A DNA stretch of 64,000 nucleotides from Nocardia sp. NBC_00508 (GTDB lineage Bacteria; Actinomycetota; Actinomycetes; Mycobacteriales; Mycobacteriaceae), in the NCBI RefSeq assembly GCF_036346875.1, contig NZ_CP107852.1, forward strand, positions 1,860,001-1,924,000, written 5' to 3'. The number at the start of each line of letters is the position of its first letter. Position 1 is the stretch's first letter. This document shows, in pieces, positions 25,441 through 33,522 of the stretch. The position numbers and the translations under genes were made by a program. The notes under the pieces are model-generated. The model saw only the letters and a program-made list of their open reading frames with translations. It made no database searches and was not told the origin of the DNA.

Positions 25441-26508
25441 ATGGCACCAACGGCGGCGGATACCAAGGCCAAGCAGGCGGCAACGCTGGCGGCCACTCCA
25501 TTGGCCAGCGTCGCTGCCGAGGCCAAGCACTTCTGGCTGGTGGATCTGCATTGCCCACCTGGCGCTTCGGAAGGGCTGCGCGCCTTCATCTCGCTGGCGG
25601 ACACCGCGATTCAAACCGCCGTCGACCTACTCGGCCGCGGCATGAGCATGCCACCGCCTAAGGTGGACGATCTGCTCGAGCCCGCGTTCTACGAATCCCT
25701 CGGTAAAGGCAAGGCAGACGAGGCATACCGGAAAACCATCGACAAGGTCGAGGCCAGGCAGCTGCAACTGCTGCAAATGGACAACAAGGTGATCAAGACC
25801 TCGGTCACGGTGGCTGCCGAACAGGTTCAGGCTCTGAAATCCATCAAGAACATCGTGGCCGACCTCAACACGAAGCTGAAGTCTGCGGGCACAGCCAAAC
25901 TCAAGCCCGCGCAAGAGCTGCCCTTGCTGAAGGCCGTCGCCGCCGCCGTGGACGCGGTGTACGACAAGGTCACTGCGATTGCCGACCTCAATGAGGAGGC
26001 GGCAAACGGGGGGAACGGCCAGAACGGCGGGGGTCAGAACGGAGGGGGCCAGAGCGGAGGGGGCCAGGCCCCCGGCGGCGGTGGCGGCGGTGACGGTGGA
26101 TTGTCGTCGCTGCTTCCGATGCTCATGATGCCGCTGATGGCTGCGGCTCCGCTGGTGGCGCAGATACCGGAAATGCTGCAGAAAGCCGAAGAGGATAGGG
26201 CGGAAAAGGCCGAAAAAGCCGAGCAGAACCAGAAGGCCGGAGCGCCTGCGCAGCCCGGCAATCAGAATGCGCCCGCGCCGGTGCCTGGCGATCCGAACGC
26301 GGCTGTACCAGCTGGCGATCCCAACGCGGCACCGGCCGCGAACGCTTCCGGCGATCCGAATGTGGTTCCGGCCGCGGCTACTATGCCACCCGGCCAAGTG
26401 CAGGCCCGGCGGGCTCGGAACGTGCCCCCAACCGGACAGCCGGGCCAAGAACAGCCCACACCGGAGGACGAAGCGGATCCGGAACAAGGCACCGTCATCG
26501 AGGCATAG
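25441..26508 (+). CDS. probable secreted helical protein of unknown function
   Basis: The 355-residue product has an alpha-helical N-terminal 185 residues (rich in Lys/Ala/Gln, including AAEAKHFWLVDLHCPPGASE), a Gly/Gln-rich tract made of GGGQ repeats at about 192-220, a hydrophobic segment near residues 225-240 (LLPMLMMPLMAAAPLVAQIP) and a Pro/Asn/Ala-rich tail with repeated GDPNA units. No Sec signal is seen. It is the only plus-strand gene of the substrate region and has its own palindrome 45 bp upstream. I do not recognise the family. The layout (helices, glycine tract, Met-rich hydrophobic patch, disordered tail) is like EspB-type secreted proteins. Confidence 0.75.
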   Translation: MAPTAADTKAKQAATLAATPLASVAAEAKHFWLVDLHCPPGASEGLRAFISLADTAIQTAVDLLGRGMSMPPPKVDDLLEPAFYESLGKGKADEAYRKTIDKVEARQLQLLQMDNKVIKTSVTVAAEQVQALKSIKNIVADLNTKLKSAGTAKLKPAQELPLLKAVAAAVDAVYDKVTAIADLNEEAANGGNGQNGGGQNGGGQSGGGQAPGGGGGGDGGLSSLLPMLMMPLMAAAPLVAQIPEMLQKAEEDRAEKAEKAEQNQKAGAPAQPGNQNAPAPVPGDPNAAVPAGDPNAAPAANASGDPNVVPAAATMPPGQVQARRARNVPPTGQPGQEQPTPEDEADPEQGTVIEA

Positions 26509-27139
26509 TCGACCGCGCAGGTATCTGGCTGGGGCGCGATACGATTCGAGTTCAGCGTCAGCTGTGCACACCCGGAGGGCACCGGCTGCTGAGGAGATCC
26601 GTCCGGCTCCGCACCGGTGGGGAAACCTGAATTCGTGACGGCCGCCCTGTCCGCCGTCCGGCGTGTTGTGCCGGTTCGAGCGGCACCCGCTGAGCACTGA
26701 CAACCACATGTAGTCCGGCGGCGCCACGAGTAGTCCGGTGCGCCCGGCTCAATTCAGTCCGTCACCAGTGCATTTCGGCGCTATCGGCCGCAACCCACGG
26801 CCCGCGCACGTCGGTTCGCCACAGGATTCTTCGACCAGCCGCCGTTGTGGGCCCTCAGGACAGGGTCGTCACCGCGGCGAGCCACACTGTCGCCGCGTAT
26901 ATCCCGGATTCCGACCGGCACGCGTCCCATACGCGGGTGCAGGTGTCGTCCGCTGTCGGCGCCACAACTTCATGGGCGTTCTCCGACGTTCATGATCGAG
27001 GGCGCGCCGCCACTCGGATAGCGGCTGGGGCCAGCGCGGTGCTATGACCCCAGCCGCTCACCGGTTGTCACCGGCCCGCCATCAGCGTCGGGGGCCGACC
27101 AGCGCGGCACACCACATCACGAACTCAGGATCCTCGCAC
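26509..27139. other. 630-bp gap between convergent genes
   Basis: I see no convincing gene. The only clear structure is a hairpin at 27020-27058. The gap lies between the end of a plus-strand gene and the end of a minus-strand gene, so promoters are not required here. Confidence 0.4.
27020..27058. terminator. 11-bp stem hairpin between convergent genes
   Basis: AGCGGCTGGGG (27020-27030) pairs with CCCCAGCCGCT (27048-27058) around a 17-nt loop, 82 bp past the stop of the minus-strand gene. It is a possible terminator for the long minus-strand unit. Confidence 0.5.
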
Positions 27140-29032
27140 TCACGACCGCTCCGGAGGCGCGACCGGGGGTGGCGTCGACGGCGCGACCACGGAAGTGGGC
27201 GGCGGCCCCGCAACGACATCCGGTGCGGTGACAGCCGGGACCGTGGGCCGAGCGACGCGCTCGGGCTGGGTGGCGGTGGACACCGGCGCCGGAGTCGAGA
27301 CGAACTGTGGATGCTGCGTGATCTGTTCGTGCGCGTACACGGCGTCGCGCAGCGTCTGCCTGCTCGACTCGTCCGCGAGCAACAGCACCAGCTCGTTGCA
27401 CCGGCGCTCGAAGACCATGCTGCGCAAGGGCGAAAGCCCGGCGTCCACCCGCAGCTGCCCGATCTCCACCCGGCCGACGTCGACCCGCTGTCCGAGCATC
27501 GAGGCCGCCAGCAGATCGTCGGCGTCGCGCAATTCGTTCCACAGTTCGGACGCCACCGGCCTTCCCGCCTGCAGCGCGGCGAGAATGCGTTCCCGCACCT
27601 GCCGTGACGCGGCGGCCTCGGCGGGCACCGGTCCGGATCGCCCGACCTGCGCGTGCGCGTCGGCGGCGAGTTCCGTGCAGCGGGACCGGACCTGCGCGTC
27701 GGGGACCGCCGACACGTGTTCGAGAGCCGCGATCGACCCGGTCAGGCCGAGCCGGTCGGCCGTGTCCGGTGTGAATTCACGCAGATCGACGTCGTAGGAC
27801 GGACCGACGAGTCCTTCCATCGCCGCGTCACTGAATCGGGAACGCAAGCCGGGGTCGATCGATCCGGACGATACCAGCGCCGACAATTGCGCGTTCGCCT
27901 TGGCACCCCAGGCCAGGCCGAATTCGGCTAGCACCCGGGCCGGGTCGGTCACACCCTCCCACGGCGATCCGCTGCCGTCTCCCTCGGTCAGCAACTCGTC
28001 CCAGTTCCACGGGGTGGAGACCTCCCGCGGCAGGTACAGGCCCGCTGGCAACCAGCCGCGGCCTTCGTTCGAGGTGATGAATACGCCGACTCCACCTGGA
28101 CCACGCAGCACCGCTACCGACCAGGCCATACCCACCGGGGAGTCCACTGCCGCCAGCACGCTGCCGAGCAGGGTCTTGGCCAGCACCAGGTCGTCGTTCA
28201 CCTGACCGCCGACCACATACGCCGGTTCGGCCTCCTTGTCCTTCGCCGCGGCCACCGCGGCGCCGAACGGAGTCGTGACCGGCAGCGGCATCGGCGGCAG
28301 GTCCGGCCGACCAGTCGCGCCGCTGGGTGGCTGCGCCGATCCTCTGTCGTCCGCCGAGGAATAGAGGGGTCCTGCACCAGTAGGTGGCACGCCGGTCCCG
28401 GCCGGCGCCGTCACACCGGTGCTCGACGGCCCGGTCGACGTCGACGTCGTGCCGGTGGCGTTGGGTGCGCCGCCGGAGGAGTCCGTTGGCGCCGTGACCG
28501 GACCGGACGGCGTAGCCGTGCTCGACGGCGTCGCCCCATTCGACTCGCCAGGCGTAGTGCCCAGGGGGTTGTTGTTCTGGGTGCCGTCGGGTCCAACCGC
28601 AGTCGGACCACCCGGAGGTCCACCGGGTGGCGGGGTGAACGGTGGCGTCGACCCGTCCGGACCAGGCGAATCACTTGACGGCCCAGCGGGGGCCACGGGC
28701 AACGGCGAGCCGTCGATCAGGCCACCGGCTTGCCGGATCTGTGAACCGAACTCATCGTCGGCATCTTCGTAGGCCTCCGCGGACGCCAGCAGGGAATCGC
28801 GAGTACGCTCATGCTCGCCGGCCAGCGCGTCACCAGCGCGCTGCCGGGCGTCATAGTACTTTTCCAGCGCCTCGTAGACCGGGAACGCGATCTTGCCGTA
28901 GGTGGGCAGGAAGTTCGCGAGCCAATCCGCCGGCGGTTTGGCCCATTCCCGGGTATCGCGCGCGACCTGGTCGTGTTGACTGGCCAGCTGACGCAATACT
29001 GCAGGGTCGATTTCCATGCGGCCATCCGGCAT
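27140..29032 (-). CDS. large ESX-associated protein with EspC-like start and conserved C-terminal module
   Basis: The 630-residue product begins with a WXG100/EspC-like helical part (MEIDPAVLRQLASQHDQVAR at residues 6-25, then EWAKPPADWL), has a Pro/Gly/Thr-rich middle of about 120 residues, and ends with a conserved module from about residue 265 to 590 (LVLAKTLLGSVLAAVDSPVG, TSNEGRGWLPAGLYLPREVS, DADDLLAASMLGQRVDVGRV). The same module ends the 816-residue protein encoded just upstream. I recall a comparable C-terminal region in M. tuberculosis Rv3899c next to ESX-2. A regulatory palindrome lies 47 bp upstream. Function is unknown. Confidence 0.75.
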   Translation of the reverse strand: MPDGRMEIDPAVLRQLASQHDQVARDTREWAKPPADWLANFLPTYGKIAFPVYEALEKYYDARQRAGDALAGEHERTRDSLLASAEAYEDADDEFGSQIRQAGGLIDGSPLPVAPAGPSSDSPGPDGSTPPFTPPPGGPPGGPTAVGPDGTQNNNPLGTTPGESNGATPSSTATPSGPVTAPTDSSGGAPNATGTTSTSTGPSSTGVTAPAGTGVPPTGAGPLYSSADDRGSAQPPSGATGRPDLPPMPLPVTTPFGAAVAAAKDKEAEPAYVVGGQVNDDLVLAKTLLGSVLAAVDSPVGMAWSVAVLRGPGGVGVFITSNEGRGWLPAGLYLPREVSTPWNWDELLTEGDGSGSPWEGVTDPARVLAEFGLAWGAKANAQLSALVSSGSIDPGLRSRFSDAAMEGLVGPSYDVDLREFTPDTADRLGLTGSIAALEHVSAVPDAQVRSRCTELAADAHAQVGRSGPVPAEAAASRQVRERILAALQAGRPVASELWNELRDADDLLAASMLGQRVDVGRVEIGQLRVDAGLSPLRSMVFERRCNELVLLLADESSRQTLRDAVYAHEQITQHPQFVSTPAPVSTATQPERVARPTVPAVTAPDVVAGPPPTSVVAPSTPPPVAPPERS

Positions 29033-29078
29033 GCTCGATCAGATCCTTTCCCGCCACTGACCTTCCTATTGTCGATTC

Positions 29079-29094
29079 TTCCCAAGACTGGGGA
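29079..29094. promoter_or_regulatory. TTCCCA-N4-TGGGAA operator-like palindrome
   Basis: TTCCCA-AGAC-TGGGGA lies 47 bp upstream of the ATG at 29032, in the 152-bp gap between the two large paralogues. Confidence 0.58.
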
Positions 29095-29184
29095 GCCAAG
29101 CGGTGTGGCCGGCCTCGTCGAATAGCTCTACTAGTTTGAGCGAAAATATGTTTCGATATTGCGCCGCAACCCGTTTCGCTCCGC

Positions 29185-31635
29185 TCAACGCCCCGGACCC
29201 GCCGTGATAGTCGGACGACGGGCCGGACCGCCGGTCGGACCCGGTGCGGCTGGTTCCACGAATGCCGGGTGGCCGACCACCTGCGCGTGGGCGTACACCG
29301 CGTCGCGCAGACTTTGGCGTGTAGCGGCGCCCGCCAGCAACAGCACGAGCTCATCGCACCGCCGCTCGAAGACCATGGCACGCAAGGCGGTCATCTCCGA
29401 GGCCGACCTGCCGTCGTCGGCGCGCAACTCGCCCAGCGTCACCCGGGACACGTCCGCACGCCGCGCCAGCATCGACGCGGCGAGCAGGTCGTCGGCGTCC
29501 CGCAACTCCTCCCACCACTCCTGCGGCACCTCGCGGCGCTGCCGCAACGCGGCGAGGATGCGGTCGCGCACCGCGGGAGCCCCCAGCGCGGCCGGAGAAC
29601 CGAGACCGGCCTTGTGCACGCGAACATGCGCGTTCGAGGCCAATTCCCAGCATCGCCGAGCGATCTCGGCCTCCGGCGTCGCCATCGCGCGCTGTACCAG
29701 CGGCGGCGCACCGACCAGTTCGAGACGGTCGACCAGTCCGGGCTTCGCCGCGCTGAGATCCATCGCCGACGAGGCGGCCACCTCACCTTCCATCGGCACC
29801 TCACCCAACTGCCTGCGCAGGTCCGCGTCGATCTCGCCGGACGACACGACCGCCGTCAACCGGGCGCCGGACTTGCGCCCCCAGGCCAGCCCGAACTCGG
29901 CCAGCACCCGCGCGGGGTCGGCGACGCCCTCCCACCCGCTCCCATGGGAGACCTCCCAGACCCACGGCGTGGACACCTCACGCGGCAGATACAGTCCGGC
30001 GGGCAACCAACCGCGACCTTCGTTCGAGGTCACGAACGCGCTGACGCCGCTCTGATGCCGCATCACCGACACCGCCCACCCGAGGCCGACGACCGCGTCG
30101 CCGCCCGCGGCCAGCACGCCGCTGAGCAACGTGCGCGCCAGCACCAGGTCGCCGTCGACCCGCTCGCCAAGCACGAACGCGGGCGCGGCGGCGGAGGTCA
30201 TGGCCGCACCGACCACGTCACGGATCAGCTCGTCGCTGTCTTCGGCCTCGCTCTTCGCGGCGTCCGCGCGCTGGTTGGTCCGCTCCGGCGGCTCCTTGCC
30301 GGTGCCGCTGGACACTGCCGACGGCGGCGCCGACGCACCCGCCGTGACCTTCGGCGCGACGACTTGCCCGCGCGACTCCACCGGTGGCGCCATCGGCTTG
30401 GCCTGCACCGGTGGTGGTCCCGAGCCCGCCTGGGCCGAGGGTGCGGAGACCCCTGACCCGGACGGAGCGGCCGACCCCACTGATGCTCCCGATGCGGCCG
30501 GCGCCGGTGGCGCGATGGGCGGCGGAAGGAAGAGCGGTGGCACCGCGGCGGCCGGAGTGGTTGTCGCCGTGAACGGATCGGAACCGGCCGCGTGGAGCGA
30601 TTCCTCGGCCGAAACGGTGGTCGAACCGTCATGAGCGGTCGACTCCGCACTTTCGGCCGAGGGGTCCGCGGAAGTCGTATCCCGATGGGCGTCATCCGCC
30701 GAGGCATCCTGGTCCGAACCGGCGGTCTCGCTGTCGCTGCCCTGCGCACGTGCGGGACTTCCTGCGGGCGAGCCCGGTCCGTCATCGGTGACGGCGCCGT
30801 GTGCGTAGCCGACGGGAGTCGTCGTATGGCCGGGTGCCGTTGGCGGACCGGGTGTCGTTGTCAGGGGCGATGGGCTCGTCGACGGAGGAACGACGGAAGT
30901 ATCTTCGGTCGGACCGGCATTCGACGGGAGTTCAGTTTCGGCCCCGGGCGCGAGTGGGTCGATCTCGGGGTCATATCCGGTGCCATCCGGAAAAAGTGGT
31001 ATCGGGAAAACGTCATTCGGCGCGGGCCGTCCGGGTGGTCCGCTATGGCGGTGGTTGCCCGAGTGGTGATGGGCGGGCCGGTGCTGTGGATCGGCGCCGT
31101 GCCCATCCCCTTTGCCCGGTCCGGATTCCGGCGGCCCCATGGGTAGGTCGGGAAGGGGGAAGCTCCGCGCGCTCCGGACGACGTCCTCGACGTCGTCGCG
31201 TGCCGCGGCGATGATACCGGGAATTCGGTCCTTGATGGCCTCGGCGTCGGATTCGTCCTCCTCCGCCGCCGCGGCGCGCTTGGTTTGGTCGATCTCCTTG
31301 GTGGCGCCCTCGACGATGTCCAGGATCTGGCTCCGCGTTCGGCGCACCACATCGGAGATACCTCGGAAGGCATCCGCCGTAGTCTCCAAGGCGTCGATGA
31401 ACATCTGTCGCTTCGCGTGCCGGCGAAGCATGTCTTGCTTGACCGGTTCCAACCCCGCGCCGGAGCGCACCCGCTCGTCGAAGTCGCGGCGGCGGCTTTC
31501 GGCGTCGAACAGGTCCAGCGACGCCGCACCTTCGCGCGCAACGCGTTCGAGATCGTTCCAGTGCGACGGGCCGATCTCCGGCCAGTTGTCGCGGACGATC
31601 TCGCGCCAGTACGGGCTGTTGCGCTCCGGCTCCAT
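29185..31635 (-). CDS. large ESX-associated protein, paralogue of 27140-29032
   Basis: The 816-residue product starts MEPERNSPYWREIVRDNWPE, has a helical N-terminal domain of about 165 residues, a long low-complexity His/Pro/Ser/Thr-rich middle (about 170-480), and the C-terminal module shared with the 630-residue neighbour (TSNEGRGWLPAGLYLPREVS is nearly identical in both). The N-termini differ (here not EspC-like). It follows the EspC-like 105-residue gene by 8 bp. No signal peptide or membrane helix is seen, so secretion through the ESX channel is inferred from context. Confidence 0.75.
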   Translation of the reverse strand: MEPERNSPYWREIVRDNWPEIGPSHWNDLERVAREGAASLDLFDAESRRRDFDERVRSGAGLEPVKQDMLRRHAKRQMFIDALETTADAFRGISDVVRRTRSQILDIVEGATKEIDQTKRAAAAEEDESDAEAIKDRIPGIIAAARDDVEDVVRSARSFPLPDLPMGPPESGPGKGDGHGADPQHRPAHHHSGNHRHSGPPGRPAPNDVFPIPLFPDGTGYDPEIDPLAPGAETELPSNAGPTEDTSVVPPSTSPSPLTTTPGPPTAPGHTTTPVGYAHGAVTDDGPGSPAGSPARAQGSDSETAGSDQDASADDAHRDTTSADPSAESAESTAHDGSTTVSAEESLHAAGSDPFTATTTPAAAVPPLFLPPPIAPPAPAASGASVGSAAPSGSGVSAPSAQAGSGPPPVQAKPMAPPVESRGQVVAPKVTAGASAPPSAVSSGTGKEPPERTNQRADAAKSEAEDSDELIRDVVGAAMTSAAAPAFVLGERVDGDLVLARTLLSGVLAAGGDAVVGLGWAVSVMRHQSGVSAFVTSNEGRGWLPAGLYLPREVSTPWVWEVSHGSGWEGVADPARVLAEFGLAWGRKSGARLTAVVSSGEIDADLRRQLGEVPMEGEVAASSAMDLSAAKPGLVDRLELVGAPPLVQRAMATPEAEIARRCWELASNAHVRVHKAGLGSPAALGAPAVRDRILAALRQRREVPQEWWEELRDADDLLAASMLARRADVSRVTLGELRADDGRSASEMTALRAMVFERRCDELVLLLAGAATRQSLRDAVYAHAQVVGHPAFVEPAAPGPTGGPARRPTITAGPGR

Positions 31636-31643
31636 CGACGGGA

Positions 31644-31961
31644 TCAGGTGGACTCGGTGTGGCGAACCGTGGCGGCCCCAGCCTGGTCCGTGTGGTCGTA
31701 TGCGCTGATGGTCTCGGTGACGTGCCCATCGACCGCGACCGTACGGCGGGCATCCCCATGCACGTGGGCACGGAACAGTCGTCGCACAGCGCTGGTGTAC
31801 TTGCTGTGGTCCAGATCGAACTCCGACTTCGGACCTTCTGGGACCTGGAATTTTCCGGCGATCTGCTCGACCCGGTCACCGAACGTGGTGTCCGCCGTCC
31901 GGTACTTGCGCCAAGAGGCGGCGACCTCGTAGGTCTCGTCCGTATCCACCTTGTCGTTCAT
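31644..31961 (-). CDS. EspC-like small helical protein
   Basis: The 105-residue product begins MNDKVDTDETYEVAASWRKY and has predicted helices around AASWRKYRTADTTFGDRVEQ, resembling the EspC or WXG100-like small substrates encoded beside larger Esp proteins. The C-terminal half is polar and may form a strand-rich or unfolded part. It sits between a YbaB/EspL-like gene and the 816-residue protein in one unit, with short spacings. The family call is tentative. Confidence 0.6.
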   Translation of the reverse strand: MNDKVDTDETYEVAASWRKYRTADTTFGDRVEQIAGKFQVPEGPKSEFDLDHSKYTSAVRRLFRAHVHGDARRTVAVDGHVTETISAYDHTDQAGAATVRHTEST

Positions 31962-31996
31962 CTCGGTGTCCTCTCTCCAAGGTCGAAACTCTGCAC

Positions 31997-32365
31997 TCAG
32001 GAATCGCGTCGGAACTCGGACTCCTCCATCGCGCGATAAGACGCCTCGGTCGGGAGGTCGAACGAGTCGATCGTGTAGGAGCGAGTGCCGTTGTACTCCA
32101 TTTCGGCGCGCAACCCGACCCGTGACTTCGCATGCGCCAACCGGGCGAGCCGAACGATCTCGGCAGCCAGCCAGGTGTCGCCGTTGTCGCGGGCATCGTC
32201 GGTGATGTAGAGACCGATGATCTCGCCATCGCGGTCGCAGCCGACGCCGACGGTGTGATCGGGGTTGAACACCTCGTAGGTCATGCTCCGCCAGTCCGGC
32301 GGGGCGGCGTCGAGATCGTCGTCGACGTCGAAGTCGTCCATGTCGATCGGGTGCATGTCGGTCAT
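31997..32365 (-). CDS. YbaB/EspL-like small protein
   Basis: The 122-residue product has a very acidic first 25 residues, then a YbaB-type alpha-beta fold: strands in VGVGCDRDGEIIGLYITDDA, followed by the helix TWLAAEIVRLARLAHAKSRV. EspL of ESX-1 has this fold. I chose the ATG at 32365 because longer frames read into arginine-rich sequence that overlaps the previous gene. It is one of two YbaB-like proteins in this unit and may act as chaperone or DNA-binding partner of the EspB-type substrates. Confidence 0.68.
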   Translation of the reverse strand: MTDMHPIDMDDFDVDDDLDAAPPDWRSMTYEVFNPDHTVGVGCDRDGEIIGLYITDDARDNGDTWLAAEIVRLARLAHAKSRVGLRAEMEYNGTRSYTIDSFDLPTEASYRAMEESEFRRDS

Positions 32366-32376
32366 CGGGTGCTCTC

Positions 32377-33087
32377 TCAGAGTCGTTCGGCAGGTTGAGA
32401 ACTGATCGCGTAGCCTGCGTCGTCGGCCGTGGCGTCCAAGCGCGCCGCCAGCGCCGACCACGCCGCGTCCTCGATGCGCATGACCTGGCGTAGCTGCCAG
32501 AATCGCGCGCCTAGGTACATCTCGCCGGCGCCGTCGGCGGCGACGTCGAGATGATCGGGACCGTCGGTGGTCGCGTTCAACGTCACAGCGGTGACGGGCG
32601 GGCGCGTGTCGTCGACGTTCACCAGGGTGGCGCCGCCGCCGGGGATGAAACTCTGCCGCAGCCGGGCGCTGCTGCCGATCGCGACGTCGGCGCTGTTGGT
32701 GGTGATGGTGACGTCCGGGTTCAGCAGCAACTGCATCACCCAGGACCGCGCCGCCTGCTCGGGGTGGTCGGCGTTGATCGCGATCGCGAGGGTCGCGGCC
32801 AAGTCGACCACGAGCACCGAATCCGTCGTCGTGACACCGGCGATCACCAGACGCTTGGCGGTGCCGACCGGGTACGGCAGATCGTCGGCGGCCAGCGACA
32901 CCGCGTCCGCGCCGACCCCGCCTCCGGTCGCGGGATGCGCGGTGACGGTACCGGTCTCGACATCGATCGTGTAGGCCACGATCGTCTCCGGCATGCCTTC
33001 CGCGACCCCGGCCAGACGCACCAGCCCCTCGTCGTGCAACCACCGCACCGTGTCCGCGACGGTGACGTCCGGGGTCGACTCACTCAT
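32377..33087 (-). CDS. conserved ESX-linked protein of unknown function
   Basis: The 236-residue product starts MSESTPDVTVADTVRWLHDE at an ATG overlapping the stop of a micro-ORF (ATGA). It has mixed alpha-beta content, no signal or membrane segment, and features LLLNPDVTITTNSADVAIG and RQSFIPGGGATLVNVDD. I cannot place it in a named family, but its position between two YbaB/EspL-like genes and the 11-bp gap to the next gene suggest a cytoplasmic accessory protein, perhaps a chaperone for the Esp-type substrates. Confidence 0.7.
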   Translation of the reverse strand: MSESTPDVTVADTVRWLHDEGLVRLAGVAEGMPETIVAYTIDVETGTVTAHPATGGGVGADAVSLAADDLPYPVGTAKRLVIAGVTTTDSVLVVDLAATLAIAINADHPEQAARSWVMQLLLNPDVTITTNSADVAIGSSARLRQSFIPGGGATLVNVDDTRPPVTAVTLNATTDGPDHLDVAADGAGEMYLGARFWQLRQVMRIEDAAWSALAARLDATADDAGYAISSQPAERL

Positions 33088-33158
33088 ACCCGCGCCTCGT
33101 TGCCGCTCGGCGCCGGCACGGGCGAGTAGTCGGCCGTGTCCATCGTTCGCTCGCTCAT
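33084..33158 (-). CDS. 24-residue MSER-type micro-ORF coupled on both sides
   Basis: The ATG at 33158 overlaps the stop of the EspL-like gene (ATGA) and the TGA at 33084 overlaps the ATG of the 236-residue gene (ATGA). The product starts MSERTMDTADY and ends PAPSGNEARV, related to the micro-ORF before eccD, which starts MSERSKRTIDTA and ends PEPSVSEAKA. This conserved double coupling argues that it is translated. Confidence 0.5.
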   Translation of the reverse strand: MSERTMDTADYSPVPAPSGNEARV

Positions 33159-33496
33159 CCCGCATGCCCGGACGCAGTGGTGACGGGCTCGGTTTCGTCG
33201 ATCGGCGTCGCGTCCATGACGCTCTCGTACTGCCGCGCGGCGTCGGCGGTGCTCTCCCGGATGGCGGACATGATCTCGTTGATCAACTCGGGGGAGGTCA
33301 GCCGGGCGGCGGTACCCGGTGCCAGATAGAGATCGGTCAGCCTGCCCATGGCGTCGACCTCCGGGATGACCGCACCGTTCGGCGACGGCCTGCGGGCCCG
33401 GATGTTGTCGATCTTTTCCCGCATCTCGGCGATCCGGTGCCGCAGATCGCGGGCGGCATCCAAGGCCGCCTGCACGTCCGGGTGGATGGAACTCAT
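33155..33496 (-). CDS. EspL-like YbaB-family protein
   Basis: The 113-residue product begins with a long coiled helix (HPDVQAALDAARDLRHRIAE), then strands containing VDAMGRLTDLYLAPGTAARL and a second helix ELINEIMSAIRESTADAARQ, the YbaB/EbfC arrangement of EspL. In ESX-1 EspL is encoded near EspB and supports secretion of EspB and EspE/F-type substrates; here it is separated from the EspB-like gene only by a nine-codon micro-ORF. Both junctions are ATGA overlaps, so it is translated together with its neighbours. Confidence 0.78.
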   Translation of the reverse strand: MSSIHPDVQAALDAARDLRHRIAEMREKIDNIRARRPSPNGAVIPEVDAMGRLTDLYLAPGTAARLTSPELINEIMSAIRESTADAARQYESVMDATPIDETEPVTTASGHAG

Positions 33497-33522
33497 GACT
33501 CCACCTCGCTGCGCTCACTCAT
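33493..33522 (-). CDS. 9-residue MSER-type micro-ORF between espB-like and espL-like genes
   Basis: The sequence encodes MSERSEVES. Its ATG overlaps the EspB-like stop (ATGA) and its TGA overlaps the next ATG (ATGA). It shares the start bases ATGAGTGAGCGCAGC with the micro-ORF before eccD. It is too short for a folded product, so it probably serves coupling. Confidence 0.4.
   Translation of the reverse strand: MSERSEVES

Noticed and set aside
27044..27607. Plus-strand frame in the 26.5-27.6 kb gap region
   Set aside because: Most of it is antisense to the 630-residue gene; the intergenic part has no ribosome site or motif.
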